NCBI GenBank assembly: GCA_022649665.1
Contig: JALCOL010000002.1
Coordinates: forward strand, 124,001 to 188,000
Direction of reading: 5' to 3'
Length of the DNA stretch: 64,000 nucleotides
From: Enterococcaceae bacterium
Lineage (GTDB): Bacteria > Bacillota > Bacilli > Lactobacillales > Enterococcaceae
Shown here: one piece after another, positions 16,668 through 24,804 of the stretch
Numbering within the stretch: position 1 is the first letter of the stretch
Layout: the number at the start of each line of letters is the position of its first letter
Position numbers and translations under genes: made by a program
The notes under the pieces: generated by a model
Database searches by the model: none
What the model was told of the DNA's origin: nothing
The model's input: only the letters and a program-made list of their open reading frames with translations

Positions 16668-16692
16668 TTAATTATTTCGTTCCTCTCAATAA

Positions 16693-16706
16693 GTTAGTAT
16701 GCTAAC
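16693..16706. promoter_or_regulatory. Probable MarR operator
   Basis: Inverted repeat GTTAGTATGCTAAC immediately upstream of the marR-like gene; dyad arms of 5 bp with a 4-bp spacer. Typical position for an autoregulatory site. Confidence 0.6.
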
Positions 16707-16742
16707 AAACACAATAGCATGCTTTTTTTATTTTTTCAAGAG

Positions 16743-16779
16743 AAAAACGCTCCGAGAGAAAAAATCTCTCGGAGCGTTT
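16743..16779 (-). terminator. Terminator of the oleate hydratase gene
   Basis: A 14-bp perfect stem (AAACGCTCCGAGAG / CTCTCGGAGCGTTT) with T residues on the minus-strand side, just downstream of the minus-strand stop at 16802. Confidence 0.9.
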
Positions 16780-16801
16780 GGCAAGATCATTCATTCAATT
16801 T

Positions 16802-18496
16802 TTAATCAAACATTTTTTTTGCTGCGCGCATCAGTGTTGGCAGATCTTTGTCATAGCGCGGCGTTGGTACCAAGTGCGACATTGGGATGCCGGCAAAGTG
16901 GTAAGCGGCGATCTCGCCGGAGCGAACAGCGCTCTGTTCGGTAAAGACCATTTGGTAAGGCTGTTCGGCAAATTCACCGGTGAAGGCCAAGTTGGTCGAG
17001 TGTTTCGGAATGACTTTCGGCCGATCGACTTTCGCGCGGTTGTTGAACAGTGCCGAAGCATAAGGCATATATGCCGGGACATTATTGATCACACTCTCCA
17101 TGATTTCTTTTTCTTTTTCACGGATATTGACCGGACCGGGATCGACTTTCGAAAGCTGGCCGATCAGTTCCTCGAGCATTTCTTTTCCGGTCATTTTGAG
17201 ATATTGTTTGTCAACAAACTCGCCGCGGCGGCGCGGATACAAGAAGTACCCCCACAGAACAGTCTCATTTGGCTTTTGTGTCGTAAAGTGCGGCTGATGA
17301 TGGACAACGATCGACATATTCACATCTTTATGGCCTAATGGAGAGATCGGTTTGGTCGAAAGGAACGAATTTAGCGCATTCCCTGGTTCTTGAGTCGTGA
17401 TGCGTGCGATCTCATCCAAGAGGAGATGATTTTTCGTTGTCAGTGTAAAGCTGATCCATTCGCTGGCATCGCGATCAGCGAAGAATTTGTCAGGATTCCC
17501 CAAATTATAGAAATGTGCCGTCGCCTTTTTCCACAGACTGGCTGCGACACCGTAATCCATATTTTCAGCTGCCGGGGTATCGTAATCGCCGAGTGTTGCC
17601 GAATCAGTGATCGAACCATTCGTGAAGATCACAGCTGTATCTTCATCGACTGGAACTAATTCTTCTTGATTCGTCTTGGTATTCGTCATTTTCAGACCCG
17701 TCACAGTGATCTCGTCTTGCATGGGCGTTGTTTTGAATTCCCAGTCAGTAACGATGCGGTCGAGAACGATTTTACAGCCTTGTTCTTTCAAATAGTTGAT
17801 CAAAGGAAGCATGATGCTTTCATATTGGTTGTAGCGGGTCCGGTTGACGCCGACCAAGTGTTCGATCTGCGTGAATTCGTAGATCATTTGATGCATATAG
17901 CGCCGCAATTCTTGTGCGGAACTTTGCGTCCGAAAAGCAAAAGTCGTCTCCCACATGTACCAGAAGTTGGTTTGGAAAATATGGGGATCGTCTTTGAAGT
18001 ATTCGCTGATCGTAATGTTGTCGAGTTTTTCTTCTTCGGAGTCGGGCATCATGATCAGTTTGGTCAAAAGGAGGCGGTCTTTGCCGTTGAGTCCCAAGTG
18101 GCCGCCGTTGATGATCCCTTTGCCGCCTTCCAAAAGGCGCGCTTTGTCAAACGTGCGGTGTTTGGCATCGAAGTCATGTGTGTCTTCAGCTGCTGTCATG
18201 CCAGGCTCCGTTGCGGAAGGAATGCGGCCTAAAAGATCCATCAGATCGACATAAGTCCGGTAATTCAACATCCTTCCGCCGCGAGCCACATATCCTTTCT
18301 GGTTTTCCAGCGGATGATTTTTATTCCAATACTCATCTTTGACCGCTTCGACGGGAGCCCCGTCATTCGCACCGTGATCATCAACGGAGTAAAAGGTGAT
18401 CGCATCGCCTTGCCAGTGACCTTCTTGGATCAAATAGACGGCTGCCGCCATATTGGCCAAACCGGCGCCGATCATGATTGCTTTCTTTTTTCTCAT
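16802..18496 (-). CDS. ohyA: Oleate hydratase (myosin-cross-reactive antigen family)
   Basis: 564 residues, typical for the family. FAD-binding N-terminus KAIMIGAGLANMAAAVYLI, then YSVDDHGANDGAPV near 36-50, RGGRMLNYRTY near 73 and the conserved TNGSITDSATLGDY and NLAFTGEFAEQP segments. The enzyme adds water to the cis-9 double bond of oleic or linoleic acid to give 10-hydroxy fatty acids; in lactic acid bacteria it acts on toxic host and dietary fatty acids. AAGGAGG lies before the ATG. A 41-codon ORF lies 32 bases upstream on the same strand and is probably co-transcribed. A strong terminator follows. Confidence 0.95.
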   Translation of the reverse strand: MRKKKAIMIGAGLANMAAAVYLIQEGHWQGDAITFYSVDDHGANDGAPVEAVKDEYWNKNHPLENQKGYVARGGRMLNYRTYVDLMDLLGRIPSATEPGMTAAEDTHDFDAKHRTFDKARLLEGGKGIINGGHLGLNGKDRLLLTKLIMMPDSEEEKLDNITISEYFKDDPHIFQTNFWYMWETTFAFRTQSSAQELRRYMHQMIYEFTQIEHLVGVNRTRYNQYESIMLPLINYLKEQGCKIVLDRIVTDWEFKTTPMQDEITVTGLKMTNTKTNQEELVPVDEDTAVIFTNGSITDSATLGDYDTPAAENMDYGVAASLWKKATAHFYNLGNPDKFFADRDASEWISFTLTTKNHLLLDEIARITTQEPGNALNSFLSTKPISPLGHKDVNMSIVVHHQPHFTTQKPNETVLWGYFLYPRRRGEFVDKQYLKMTGKEMLEELIGQLSKVDPGPVNIREKEKEIMESVINNVPAYMPYASALFNNRAKVDRPKVIPKHSTNLAFTGEFAEQPYQMVFTEQSAVRSGEIAAYHFAGIPMSHLVPTPRYDKDLPTLMRAAKKMFD

Positions 18497-18528
18497 ACTT
18501 TATTTCCTCCTTAAACCTTCCCTGGTGC

Positions 18529-18654
18529 TCATGATTCGAACTCGTCATAGAGGTGGCTGTCATCTTCGAAAAATCCGGTTTTTTTGCCGAGGCAAACCAA
18601 GCCGAACGCAATGACGGTCAATGCGACTGCCGCTTTTATACAACCTTTTTTCAT
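18529..18654 (-). CDS. Small membrane-associated protein (41 residues) upstream of ohyA
   Basis: ATG at 18652-18654 (minus strand) with AAGGAGG upstream, stop at 18529-18531. Lys-rich start (MKKGCIKAA), one hydrophobic segment of about 16 residues, then an acidic tail ending HLYDEFES. It lies 32 bases before oleate hydratase, in the same direction, with no terminator between. The ribosome site and signal-anchor layout support a real gene. I do not know a family for it. Confidence 0.6.
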   Translation of the reverse strand: MKKGCIKAAVALTVIAFGLVCLGKKTGFFEDDSHLYDEFES

Positions 18655-18795
18655 AAATTATTCCTCCTTCGCTAGTCAATTGAGAAACGCCATGAAAACT
18701 TCTTTATGATTCGATTATATGGGGCGTGTTTTTTAAATACAAACGATAGCCCTTGTGAATCCGAATGATTTTGACAAATTTGCTTGGATGTATAA

Positions 18796-18906
18796 ATCAA
18801 AAAAAGACCGTGAAATAAATCTTGTCACGGTCCCGATATTCGAATAAATGGTGTTCCAAAAGCAGCTTATTCCTATTTTTCGAAGCTGAGCACTTTTGTT
18901 CCAACT
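18796..18906. repeat. Shortened, diverged copy of the intergenic repeat
   Basis: Contains the terminator module, a reversed core (GGTGTTCCAAAAGCAGCTTA) and the end TTTCGAAGCTGAGCACTTTTG, in the same order as the 14.3 kb copy but without the middle hairpin. It abuts the stop codon of the GntR-type gene. Confidence 0.65.
18799..18831 (-). terminator. Terminator of the GntR-family gene
   Basis: Stem GACCGTGA / TCACGGTC with a long T run on the minus strand; it lies within the repeat copy downstream of the regulator's stop. Confidence 0.75.
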
Positions 18907-19596
18907 TTAGTCATTGGCAAGCGGTGACACTTCTTCTTTGGCAAAGTAGTCCGGATATTTGGCGACAACTGCTTGCTGTTCATCCAGCATCATGTGCAGA
19001 TGGACGGCTGTCAAAAAATCGACTTCTTCGGGATTGCGGTCGATCAAAGCTTCTAAAAGCTGCTGGTGCTGTTTGGAGATCACGTCCCAGCGCAGGCCGC
19101 TCGTCATGATCCGCAGCCAACGAAAGCGTTCCAAGTGGATGTTGTGATCGCTCAGCCAATTCCAGACTTCTTCGCGGCCGGCGATCTCGAAGCAGACTTC
19201 GTGAAAAAGATTGTCGTTTTGGAAAAAAGCATAGTGATCTTGCTCTTCGATCGCAGTCAATTGCTCATCCAAGAGGGTCTTCAATATTTTATAAGTCCGG
19301 TCATTCAGCTTTGCACAACATTCGACCATGATCTGGCGCTCGATGTGCTCGCGAACGAAACGGGCATTTTTCGCAGATGTCAAATCGATCAGCGAAATAT
19401 ATGTGCCGCTTTGCGGGATCGAATAGACCAGCTCTTGCCGGCGCAGCTGCATCAAGGCTTCGCGGATCGGTGTGCGGCCGATGTGCAGCAGGTTTTCTAA
19501 ATTTTTTTCCGAGATTTTTTTCCCGGGCTCCAGTTCGGAATAGATGATTTTTTTTCGGATCGCGCGATAGGCTTGTGATTGCAGACTGCTTGTCAT
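18907..19596 (-). CDS. GntR-family (FadR/FCD) regulator of hexuronate/gluconate genes
   Basis: 229 residues. N-terminal winged helix (AYRAIRKKIIYSELEPGKKISEKNLENLL..GRTPIREALMQL) and a C-terminal FCD ligand domain (REHIERQIMV, FHEVCFEIAG, HQQLLEALIDRN) with metal-binding-type His residues. It is divergent from a GntP permease. Palindromes related to CTAATATATTAG lie at the permease promoter and again at the uxuB promoter. By position and family (UxuR/ExuR-like) it likely represses both in the absence of a sugar acid. That assignment is inference. Confidence 0.88.
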   Translation of the reverse strand: MTSSLQSQAYRAIRKKIIYSELEPGKKISEKNLENLLHIGRTPIREALMQLRRQELVYSIPQSGTYISLIDLTSAKNARFVREHIERQIMVECCAKLNDRTYKILKTLLDEQLTAIEEQDHYAFFQNDNLFHEVCFEIAGREEVWNWLSDHNIHLERFRWLRIMTSGLRWDVISKQHQQLLEALIDRNPEEVDFLTAVHLHMMLDEQQAVVAKYPDYFAKEEVSPLAND

Positions 19597-19654
19597 GATG
19601 AGGACTCCTTTATGTATTGGAAGCGACGGTATTTGGAATGCTGTCTTTATTATA

Positions 19655-19668
19655 ACTGATATGCTAGT
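19655..19668. promoter_or_regulatory. Upstream operator, gntR/gntP intergenic region
   Basis: ACTGATATGCTAGT, an imperfect palindrome resembling the CTRRTATATYAG sites. It lies upstream of the gntP -35 and close to the divergent regulator gene. Confidence 0.5.
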
Positions 19669-19692
19669 TTTAAGCGAATTACAATTGTTTTA

Positions 19693-19721
19693 TTGACACA
19701 AGCGTTTGAAAACGCTATAAT
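19693..19721 (+). promoter_or_regulatory. gntP promoter with overlapping cre
   Basis: TTGACA (19693-19698), 17-bp spacer, TATAAT (19716-19721). TGAAAACGCTATAA at 19707-19720 fits the CcpA cre consensus at 13 of 14 positions and overlaps the -10. The uxuB promoter has the identical 14-mer in the same place. Confidence 0.85.
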
Positions 19722-19740
19722 CCAATCAAAATCATCTAAA

Positions 19741-19752
19741 CTGGTATATCAG
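19741..19752. promoter_or_regulatory. Downstream operator at gntP
   Basis: CTGGTATATCAG, a palindrome with one G-T pair, between the -10 and the ribosome site. Centre-to-centre distance to the upstream site is about 85 bp, nearly the same as the pair at uxuB. Confidence 0.7.
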
Positions 19753-19770
19753 CCAGGAGAGGAGAAAAGT

Positions 19771-21102
19771 ATGGGACCAATGTTTGCTTTGCTGTGGGTG
19801 CTTGTCGGGATCTTGCTGCTCATGGTGTTCAATCTGCGTTTCAAAATGCACAATGTCATTTCGCTATTAGTTGTCGGATTATTTGTTGCTGTGATGGAGG
19901 GGATGCCGCTCGACAAGGTCATCACGACGGTTCAAAATGGACTGGGCAGTATTTACGGCCATTTAGCGCTGATCATCGTTTTTGGAGCAGTCATCGGCAA
20001 GATCATGACCGACAGCGGCGCCAGCCAGCAGATCGCTGACACCGTCATTCGAAAATGCGGAACACGCTACTTGCCGATCGGACTTTTATTTATCGGCACG
20101 ATCTTCGGAATCGCGATGTTTTATGAAGTCGCTTTCTTGATCTCGGTGCCGCTGGTTTTGAATATCGCGAAAAAGGCCAAGATCCCTTACATGAAGCTGA
20201 TCATTCCGACCGTTGTCGGAGCAACGATGGGGCACAGCCTCTTCCCGCCGCAACCCGGTCCGGTCGCTTTAGTAGCGGCTTTCAATGCCGATATTTCACA
20301 AGTTTATATTTTCGGTGTCTTAGTCATTATTCCCGCCTTGGTCTGCGCCGGCATCATCTTGCCGCGCTTTATTCCGGGGATCGCTGAAATGCCGCTGAAT
20401 TCGATGCTCAAGCCGGTTGAAGAGATCGCGACCGAAAAGCTCCCGCGCTTTGGGACTTCGATCGCGATCCCGCTGATCCCGGCGATCTTTATGATCCTCT
20501 CTTCGATCATCAAGCCGATCGTCGGTGCGAAATCAATGATCGGTGAAATCTGTACGTTTATCGGTTCCGCGGAGATCTCGATGATGATCGCACTTTTTGC
20601 GGCGATGTATCTTTTAGGGATCAAACGCGGCAAATCGATGCAGGACATGACAAAAACAATGAGCCAAGGAATCTCGCAGATCGCTGACGTACTGCTGGTT
20701 ATCACAGCCGGCGGGATTTTGAAACAAGTCATCATCGATACTGGTGTTTCCGACCATATCGTCAATTTGGTCAGCGGCATCCCGGTTTCACCGTTTATCA
20801 TCGCTTGGATCATCACCGCGATCATTCGGATTTTGACCGGCCAAGGAGCGGTTGCGGCGATCACGTCGGCCGGAATGGTTGCTCCGCTGGTCGCGCAATT
20901 CAATTTGAATCCAGCGTTGATGGTCTTAGCGGTGGCTTGCGGATCCAATACGATCACTTTGATGTACGATGGCGGTTTCCTTTTGTTCAAAGAAACGTTT
21001 GGGATCTCGATGAAAGATACTTTTAAAACCTGGGGGCTGCTCGAATTGACGAACTCGGTCGTTGGGCTCATCGCGGTTTTGATTTTAAGCTTATTCTTCT
21101 AA
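19771..21102 (+). CDS. gntP: GntP-family gluconate/sugar-acid permease
   Basis: 443 residues from ATG 19771 (AGGAGAGGAG upstream); the open frame from 19693 begins inside the promoter. About twelve hydrophobic helices with GntP-family features: FGAVIGKIMTDSGASQQIADT near residue 75, PTVVGATMGHSLFPPQPGPVA near 150 and TGQGAVAAITSAGMV near 360. It is divergent from the FadR-type regulator and shares operators and promoter with the uxuB operon. In Escherichia coli a GntP member is controlled by UxuR and takes up fructuronate as well as gluconate, so the substrate may be a hexuronate-derived acid. Confidence 0.92.
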   Translation: MGPMFALLWVLVGILLLMVFNLRFKMHNVISLLVVGLFVAVMEGMPLDKVITTVQNGLGSIYGHLALIIVFGAVIGKIMTDSGASQQIADTVIRKCGTRYLPIGLLFIGTIFGIAMFYEVAFLISVPLVLNIAKKAKIPYMKLIIPTVVGATMGHSLFPPQPGPVALVAAFNADISQVYIFGVLVIIPALVCAGIILPRFIPGIAEMPLNSMLKPVEEIATEKLPRFGTSIAIPLIPAIFMILSSIIKPIVGAKSMIGEICTFIGSAEISMMIALFAAMYLLGIKRGKSMQDMTKTMSQGISQIADVLLVITAGGILKQVIIDTGVSDHIVNLVSGIPVSPFIIAWIITAIIRILTGQGAVAAITSAGMVAPLVAQFNLNPALMVLAVACGSNTITLMYDGGFLLFKETFGISMKDTFKTWGLLELTNSVVGLIAVLILSLFF

Positions 21103-21175
21103 TCGTTCAGAAGGACGGCTGCGTCAAAAATGCTTATTTCTAAAAAAGCTCATTTGGAGTACTGTTTCTTCTGAT

Positions 21176-21219
21176 AGCGGGGCAGCGACAAGATTCTTGT
21201 CACTGTCCCGCTTTTTTTG
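21176..21219 (+). terminator. Terminator after gntP
   Basis: AGCGGGGCAGCGACA pairs, with a few G-T or mismatched positions, with TGTCACTGTCCCGCT, followed by seven T. GACA...TGTC tip again. A diverged repeat-like stretch precedes it. Confidence 0.8.
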
Positions 21220-21889
21220 CCTCAAAACGTGTGATCGGGCGATCATTTTTTTCTTGGAGCGGCCGATTGTTTTTTGCGAGCTTTAGTGCGCCCAAAGCGT
21301 CGAAAAGCGGTTGTTTCAGCGAGATGATGTCTTCAAAAACGAACCAAAGGACCGGTCCGGCGGTCGGCGGTGTCGTGAGCGAGCCGCGATAATGAAAGCC
21401 GGTCCGCCCGTTTGGCAAGAGTTCAGCAGGGTCGAATTCGCGCGGCAGGGCTTCCTGCGATTGCTTTTCCGCAAAGCGGGGCTTTTCTGGCAGATGGCAT
21501 AGAACGCCGACGACCAGCAGTTTGTCCGCAGCGCTCCGGTGGACGAGATGGATCTCAAGCGGACTGTACCGATGATCGAGCGTGTGTTCGCTCGGCATAT
21601 GATAGTGGATATCGGTCAAATTGTAGCGTGTTTGCCGGAAAATCAAATGGTTTTCGGGAGTTAACGGCGTCAGATGAACGGCAAAATGCGCAAAGTGCCG
21701 CGTGAATTCTGCTGATTTGTAATGAAATGAAAGCTGCTCTGAAGGGCTGCCGAGTTCCTGTTTGCCAAGTGAAATCGGCGACTGGTCAGGAAAAGCGGCC
21801 GCATTTTGATATATTTCGCAGATCTCTGCCCAATGTTCAGGACCATTTTTCCCCTCGTAGCTCCAATTTTCTTCTTGATGATCGTACAA
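21200..21889 (-). CDS. Alpha-class carbonic anhydrase, apparently cytoplasmic
   Basis: About 229 residues. TTG 21889 is favoured because the upstream GTG at 21896-21898 lies inside the ribosome site AGAGGTGG. Family motifs: WSYEGKNGPEHW, QSPISL, zinc-ligand region DIHYHMPSEH plus LEIHLVH, then YRGSLTTPPTAGPVLW and NNRPLQ. The three zinc His positions are present. It converts CO2 to bicarbonate. Most bacterial alpha-class enzymes are exported, yet no signal peptide is visible here. It stands alone, convergent with gntP. Confidence 0.88.
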   Translation of the reverse strand: MYDHQEENWSYEGKNGPEHWAEICEIYQNAAAFPDQSPISLGKQELGSPSEQLSFHYKSAEFTRHFAHFAVHLTPLTPENHLIFRQTRYNLTDIHYHMPSEHTLDHRYSPLEIHLVHRSAADKLLVVGVLCHLPEKPRFAEKQSQEALPREFDPAELLPNGRTGFHYRGSLTTPPTAGPVLWFVFEDIISLKQPLFDALGALKLAKNNRPLQEKNDRPITRFEAKKAGQ

Positions 21890-22057
21890 GCGCGCCACCT
21901 CTTTTTTTGATTATTTTATCATAGACAGCTCGGCGGAGAAACTGCAAGTAAGGGGGTCTGTTTGAAAAGCTTTGATTTCTTTTTATAAAAAATACATTTG
22001 CTTAAAATGGCCAGTTTTTCACTAATTAGGGAATCTCCTTACAAACGGTTTCATTGA

Positions 22058-22113
22058 GGCTGGTGCTTTTGAAACGCTGTTTATTCGGAAAAAGAGAGGT
22101 TGGGACAAAACTC
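22058..22113. repeat. Partial copy of the intergenic repeat
   Basis: GGTGCTTTTGAAACGCTGTTTATTCGGAAA-type core followed by AGAGAGGTTGGGACAAAA; only one end of the long element remains. It lies in the gap before the DUF134 gene. Confidence 0.55.
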
Positions 22114-22151
22114 TTTTTATTACGCGAGACCGGGCAAATCAAAATATGTTA

Positions 22152-22198
22152 TTGACATATGTCCGAAAATTTTTTATGCTGTTTTATGACATATGTCA
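22152..22198 (+). promoter_or_regulatory. Promoter with two TGACATATGTCA operators (DUF134/NifX operon)
   Basis: -35 TTGACA (22152-22157), 17-bp spacer, -10 TATGCT (22175-22180). The palindrome GACATATGTC overlaps the -35 (22154-22163) and the 12-bp form TGACATATGTCA follows the -10 (22187-22198); the two are 34 bp apart. The arrangement suggests repression by a dimeric regulator. The same palindrome precedes the Crp/Fnr gene at 11526. Confidence 0.75.
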
Positions 22199-22222
22199 TC
22201 AATAAAGAGAAGAGGTGTTGAA

Positions 22223-22618
22223 ATGCCGCGTCCGATCAAATCCCGCCGAATTTGCGGGTTGCCGAAATGCCGCACGTTTTCACCGCACGGGGCTGGTGAA
22301 GCGCAGCAATTGATCAAAATGGAGCTCGATGAATACGAAACGATCCGTTTGATCGATCTGGAAGGCAAGACGCAAGCCGAATGTGCCGCGCAGATGGGGG
22401 TCGCACGAACGACGGTCCAAGCGATCTATCAGCATGCCCGCCGCAAACTTGCCGAGTGCATCGTCCACGGGGCCCGTTTGGAAATTGCGGGCGGCGATGT
22501 AAAATGCTGCGAAGAAGCAGGCGGCTGCCCGAAACGTGGAGGACGCGGTTGTCGGAAAAGCGAGCACACATGCATCAAAGTAAAAACAAAAAAATCAATA
22601 ATGGAGGAACAAAAATGA
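22223..22618 (+). CDS. DUF134-family putative DNA-binding protein
   Basis: 131 residues from ATG 22223 with AGAGGTG upstream. It opens MPRPIKSRRIC, the family start, followed by ELDEYETIRLIDLEGKTQAECAAQMGVARTTVQAIYQHARRKLA, a sigma-like helix-turn-helix. The C-terminal part is rich in Cys and Gly (VKCCEEAGGCPKRGGRGC), a likely metal or iron-sulfur site. It overlaps the NifX-like gene by four bases, as in many anaerobes where DUF134 accompanies NifX/NifB-like proteins. It may regulate its own operon. Confidence 0.9.
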   Translation: MPRPIKSRRICGLPKCRTFSPHGAGEAQQLIKMELDEYETIRLIDLEGKTQAECAAQMGVARTTVQAIYQHARRKLAECIVHGARLEIAGGDVKCCEEAGGCPKRGGRGCRKSEHTCIKVKTKKSIMEEQK

Positions 22619-22992
22619 GAATAGCAGTTGCATATAATGAAGACGGAACGATCAGCCAGCACTTTGGAAAGACCGCGCATTTCAAATTTTTTGACATCGA
22701 AGACGGAAAAATCACTCATTCTGCGGTAGTGCATATCGGTGCGGACAAACACTGCAGCATTGTCAGCGACTTGCAAGCCGGCAATGCTGACGCAGTGATC
22801 TGCGGCGGGATCGGGAATGGTGCTGTAAACAAGCTCAATGCTGCCGGGATCGAATTGTATGCCGGTGTCAAAGGCGCTGCAGATCAAGCGATCGCCGACT
22901 TGCTGAATCAGACTCTGGTCTATTCCTCAGTCGCACTCTGCGAAGATCATGACCATCACCATGCCGAAGGGGAAGCTTGTTCCCATCATTGA
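22615..22992 (+). CDS. Dinitrogenase iron-molybdenum cofactor (NifX/NafY-like) family protein
   Basis: 125 residues: MRIAVAYNEDGTISQHFGKTAHFKFFDIEDG is the family start, with QAGNADAVICGGIGNGAVNKLNAAGI in the middle. The C-terminus is His-rich (CEDHDHHHAEGEACSHH), a probable metal-binding tail. No nitrogenase genes are present; outside diazotrophs these proteins are of uncertain function, possibly iron-sulfur or metal handling. ATGA overlap with the DUF134 gene shows coupled translation. Confidence 0.9.
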   Translation: MRIAVAYNEDGTISQHFGKTAHFKFFDIEDGKITHSAVVHIGADKHCSIVSDLQAGNADAVICGGIGNGAVNKLNAAGIELYAGVKGAADQAIADLLNQTLVYSSVALCEDHDHHHAEGEACSHH

Positions 22993-23163
22993 TCAAAATT
23001 TACAACTATGTCTAAAAGCTGCACTTCGAGAAATCAAAAGCTGCTTTTCGGACACCATCTCTCAAGAAGCAGCGACAAAATTTTTTGTTGCTGCTTCTTT
23101 TTATCGAATGCGATCTGCGGTGAGCGCGAGAAAGAAGAGATTGTCGCAAAGATTCTTCTCCTC

Positions 23164-23169
23164 TATAAT
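23164..23169 (+). promoter_or_regulatory. Promoter -10 of the choline-binding-type protein gene
   Basis: TATAAT with TTGTCG 17 bp upstream, 40 bp before ATG 23209. Confidence 0.6.
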
Positions 23170-23208
23170 AGAAGCAGGGTATCACATTCGCAAAGAGGGG
23201 GAGGAAAA

Positions 23209-24804
23209 ATGATAAAGAAAGGCATAAGATTTTGTTTGGCAGCAGCTTCTTTTATTGGGATGGCAATGGTTGGTGCAAAAGAAGCAGATGCAGCAGAAAA
23301 GATCCATTTTATCAATGTCAATGGGGATGCGACGCTGATCGAGAGTGATGGGCATTATGCGCTGATCGACGGTGGGGAAGACAGCGATAATCCAACAAAT
23401 AAAGGAAATTTGAATTTAATTGGTACTGAGCAGCATGTTTTGGATTATTTGCATCGCAATATTCCTAAACAAAATGGCAAGATCAAGCTTGACTTTATTG
23501 TCGGAACGCATGCGCATAGCGATCATATCGGCGGTCTGCGCTATGTCGTTAACGACAGCCAGATCGAGGTGGGGAAAGTTTACTTCAAGCGGTATAATGC
23601 AAATTATATGAACCAAGGAAATTTGGCTTGGGATAATCAAGAGGAATATGACCTGTTCGTCAATGCTGTAAATAAAAAAGGGATCCCTATTATCAGTGAT
23701 TTCAGAGAATATGGATCTGCCGATTTTACATTTGGCAACTACAGAATCCAATTTTACAACACAGGATATCTGAACTATCAGATTCAATCGGAAGCGGACA
23801 GAGTAGACGAAAACGTCAATTCAATTTCTACAGTTGTTACTTCCAAAGACGGAAAAAGAGTTTATTTGGGGGGAGACAGCAATAAAACACCAAACCCGCA
23901 ATTTTCTTATGGACTCGAACATGAACTTGCAAAAGAAATCGAGCAGGTCGATTTGATGAAACTCAATCATCACGGAGCAAGCGATGCCAACTCGCAAGAG
24001 CTGCTGGACAAACTCCGGCCGAGCTATGCGGTATTGATCGGGAATAATCCGAGCTTCAGTTTTGATAAAGGGACTGAAAAATACCTTGCTGCAGTTGGGA
24101 CAAATGTCTTTTTATGCCATACAGCTGGAGATATCGTTGCTGATCTGGAAAGTCAAACGCTGGGACTTGAAAAGTACCAAGGAAGCCTTCCGATTCGGCC
24201 AATCGAGCGCAAACCAAGCACGCCAGCAATGGATGAAAACTTTTCAGGCTGGAAGCAGCATGAAAAAAATTGGTATTTTAAAGAGAACGGCACGCTGAAA
24301 AAAGGGCAGTGGCATGCCATCGGATCTACTTGGTACAATTTCCAAAACAGCGGGGTAATGCGCACCGGCTGGTTTGATCAAGCCGGAGCGTGGTACCTTT
24401 TAGATCCGCTCAACGGCGATATGAAAAAGGGCTGGTATCAAGACGGTGTGGGCAAATGGTTTTATTTCGCTCCGCAAGGACAGCAAGATGGGATAATGCA
24501 GACTGGTTGGCAGTATCTCAACGGAATCTGGTACTATTTGGATTCGAGCGGCGCGATGGTGACCGGCTGGAAGCTGTTGGGCAACACCTGGTACTATTTG
24601 GACGGCAGCGGGGCAATGGCAACCGGCTGGCGATATGTCGGCGGGCATTGGTACTATTTTGAAACGAGCGGCGCGATGGCGACTGGTTGGAAGCTGCTGG
24701 GCAGCACGTGGTACTATTTGGATTCGGGCGGTGCGATGACGACTGGCTGGAAGATGATCGGCGGGCATTGGTATTTCTTTTATGCTAATGGGGCGATGCG
24801 ATGA
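23209..24804 (+). CDS. Secreted metallo-beta-lactamase-fold hydrolase with choline-binding-type repeats (Pce-like)
   Basis: 531 residues from ATG 23209 (AGGGGGAGGA upstream); the longer frame from 23008 has no ribosome site. A signal peptide (about residues 1-29, ending ADAAE) is followed by a metallo-beta-lactamase domain: HAHSDH at 101-106, GGDSN near 222 and LNHHGASD near 247. From about residue 345 come tandem 20-residue aromatic/Gly repeats (WYYLDSSGAMVTGWK type), about nine in all. The layout matches phosphorylcholine esterase Pce/CbpE of pneumococcus, which trims choline from teichoic acid. Substrate here unproven. Confidence 0.85.
   Translation: MIKKGIRFCLAAASFIGMAMVGAKEADAAEKIHFINVNGDATLIESDGHYALIDGGEDSDNPTNKGNLNLIGTEQHVLDYLHRNIPKQNGKIKLDFIVGTHAHSDHIGGLRYVVNDSQIEVGKVYFKRYNANYMNQGNLAWDNQEEYDLFVNAVNKKGIPIISDFREYGSADFTFGNYRIQFYNTGYLNYQIQSEADRVDENVNSISTVVTSKDGKRVYLGGDSNKTPNPQFSYGLEHELAKEIEQVDLMKLNHHGASDANSQELLDKLRPSYAVLIGNNPSFSFDKGTEKYLAAVGTNVFLCHTAGDIVADLESQTLGLEKYQGSLPIRPIERKPSTPAMDENFSGWKQHEKNWYFKENGTLKKGQWHAIGSTWYNFQNSGVMRTGWFDQAGAWYLLDPLNGDMKKGWYQDGVGKWFYFAPQGQQDGIMQTGWQYLNGIWYYLDSSGAMVTGWKLLGNTWYYLDGSGAMATGWRYVGGHWYYFETSGAMATGWKLLGSTWYYLDSGGAMTTGWKMIGGHWYFFYANGAMR

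Noticed and set aside
16778-18232. Two long plus-strand frames (186 and 188 residues) opposite oleate hydratase
   Set aside because: They are antisense shadows of a confidently identified enzyme and carry no domain or ribosome site.
20304-21071. 255-residue minus-strand open frame opposite gntP
   Set aside because: Low-complexity hydrophobic antisense translation of a membrane protein gene; no start signal.
22615-22992. NifX-like protein taken as evidence of nitrogen fixation
   Set aside because: No nifH, nifD, nifK or nifB is present, and such proteins are common in non-fixing anaerobes.
24400-24804. Tandem DNA repeats at the 3' end of the secreted hydrolase gene, considered as a CRISPR-like array
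   Set aside because: Units are 60 bp in frame and encode the choline-binding-type protein repeats; there are no unrelated spacers.
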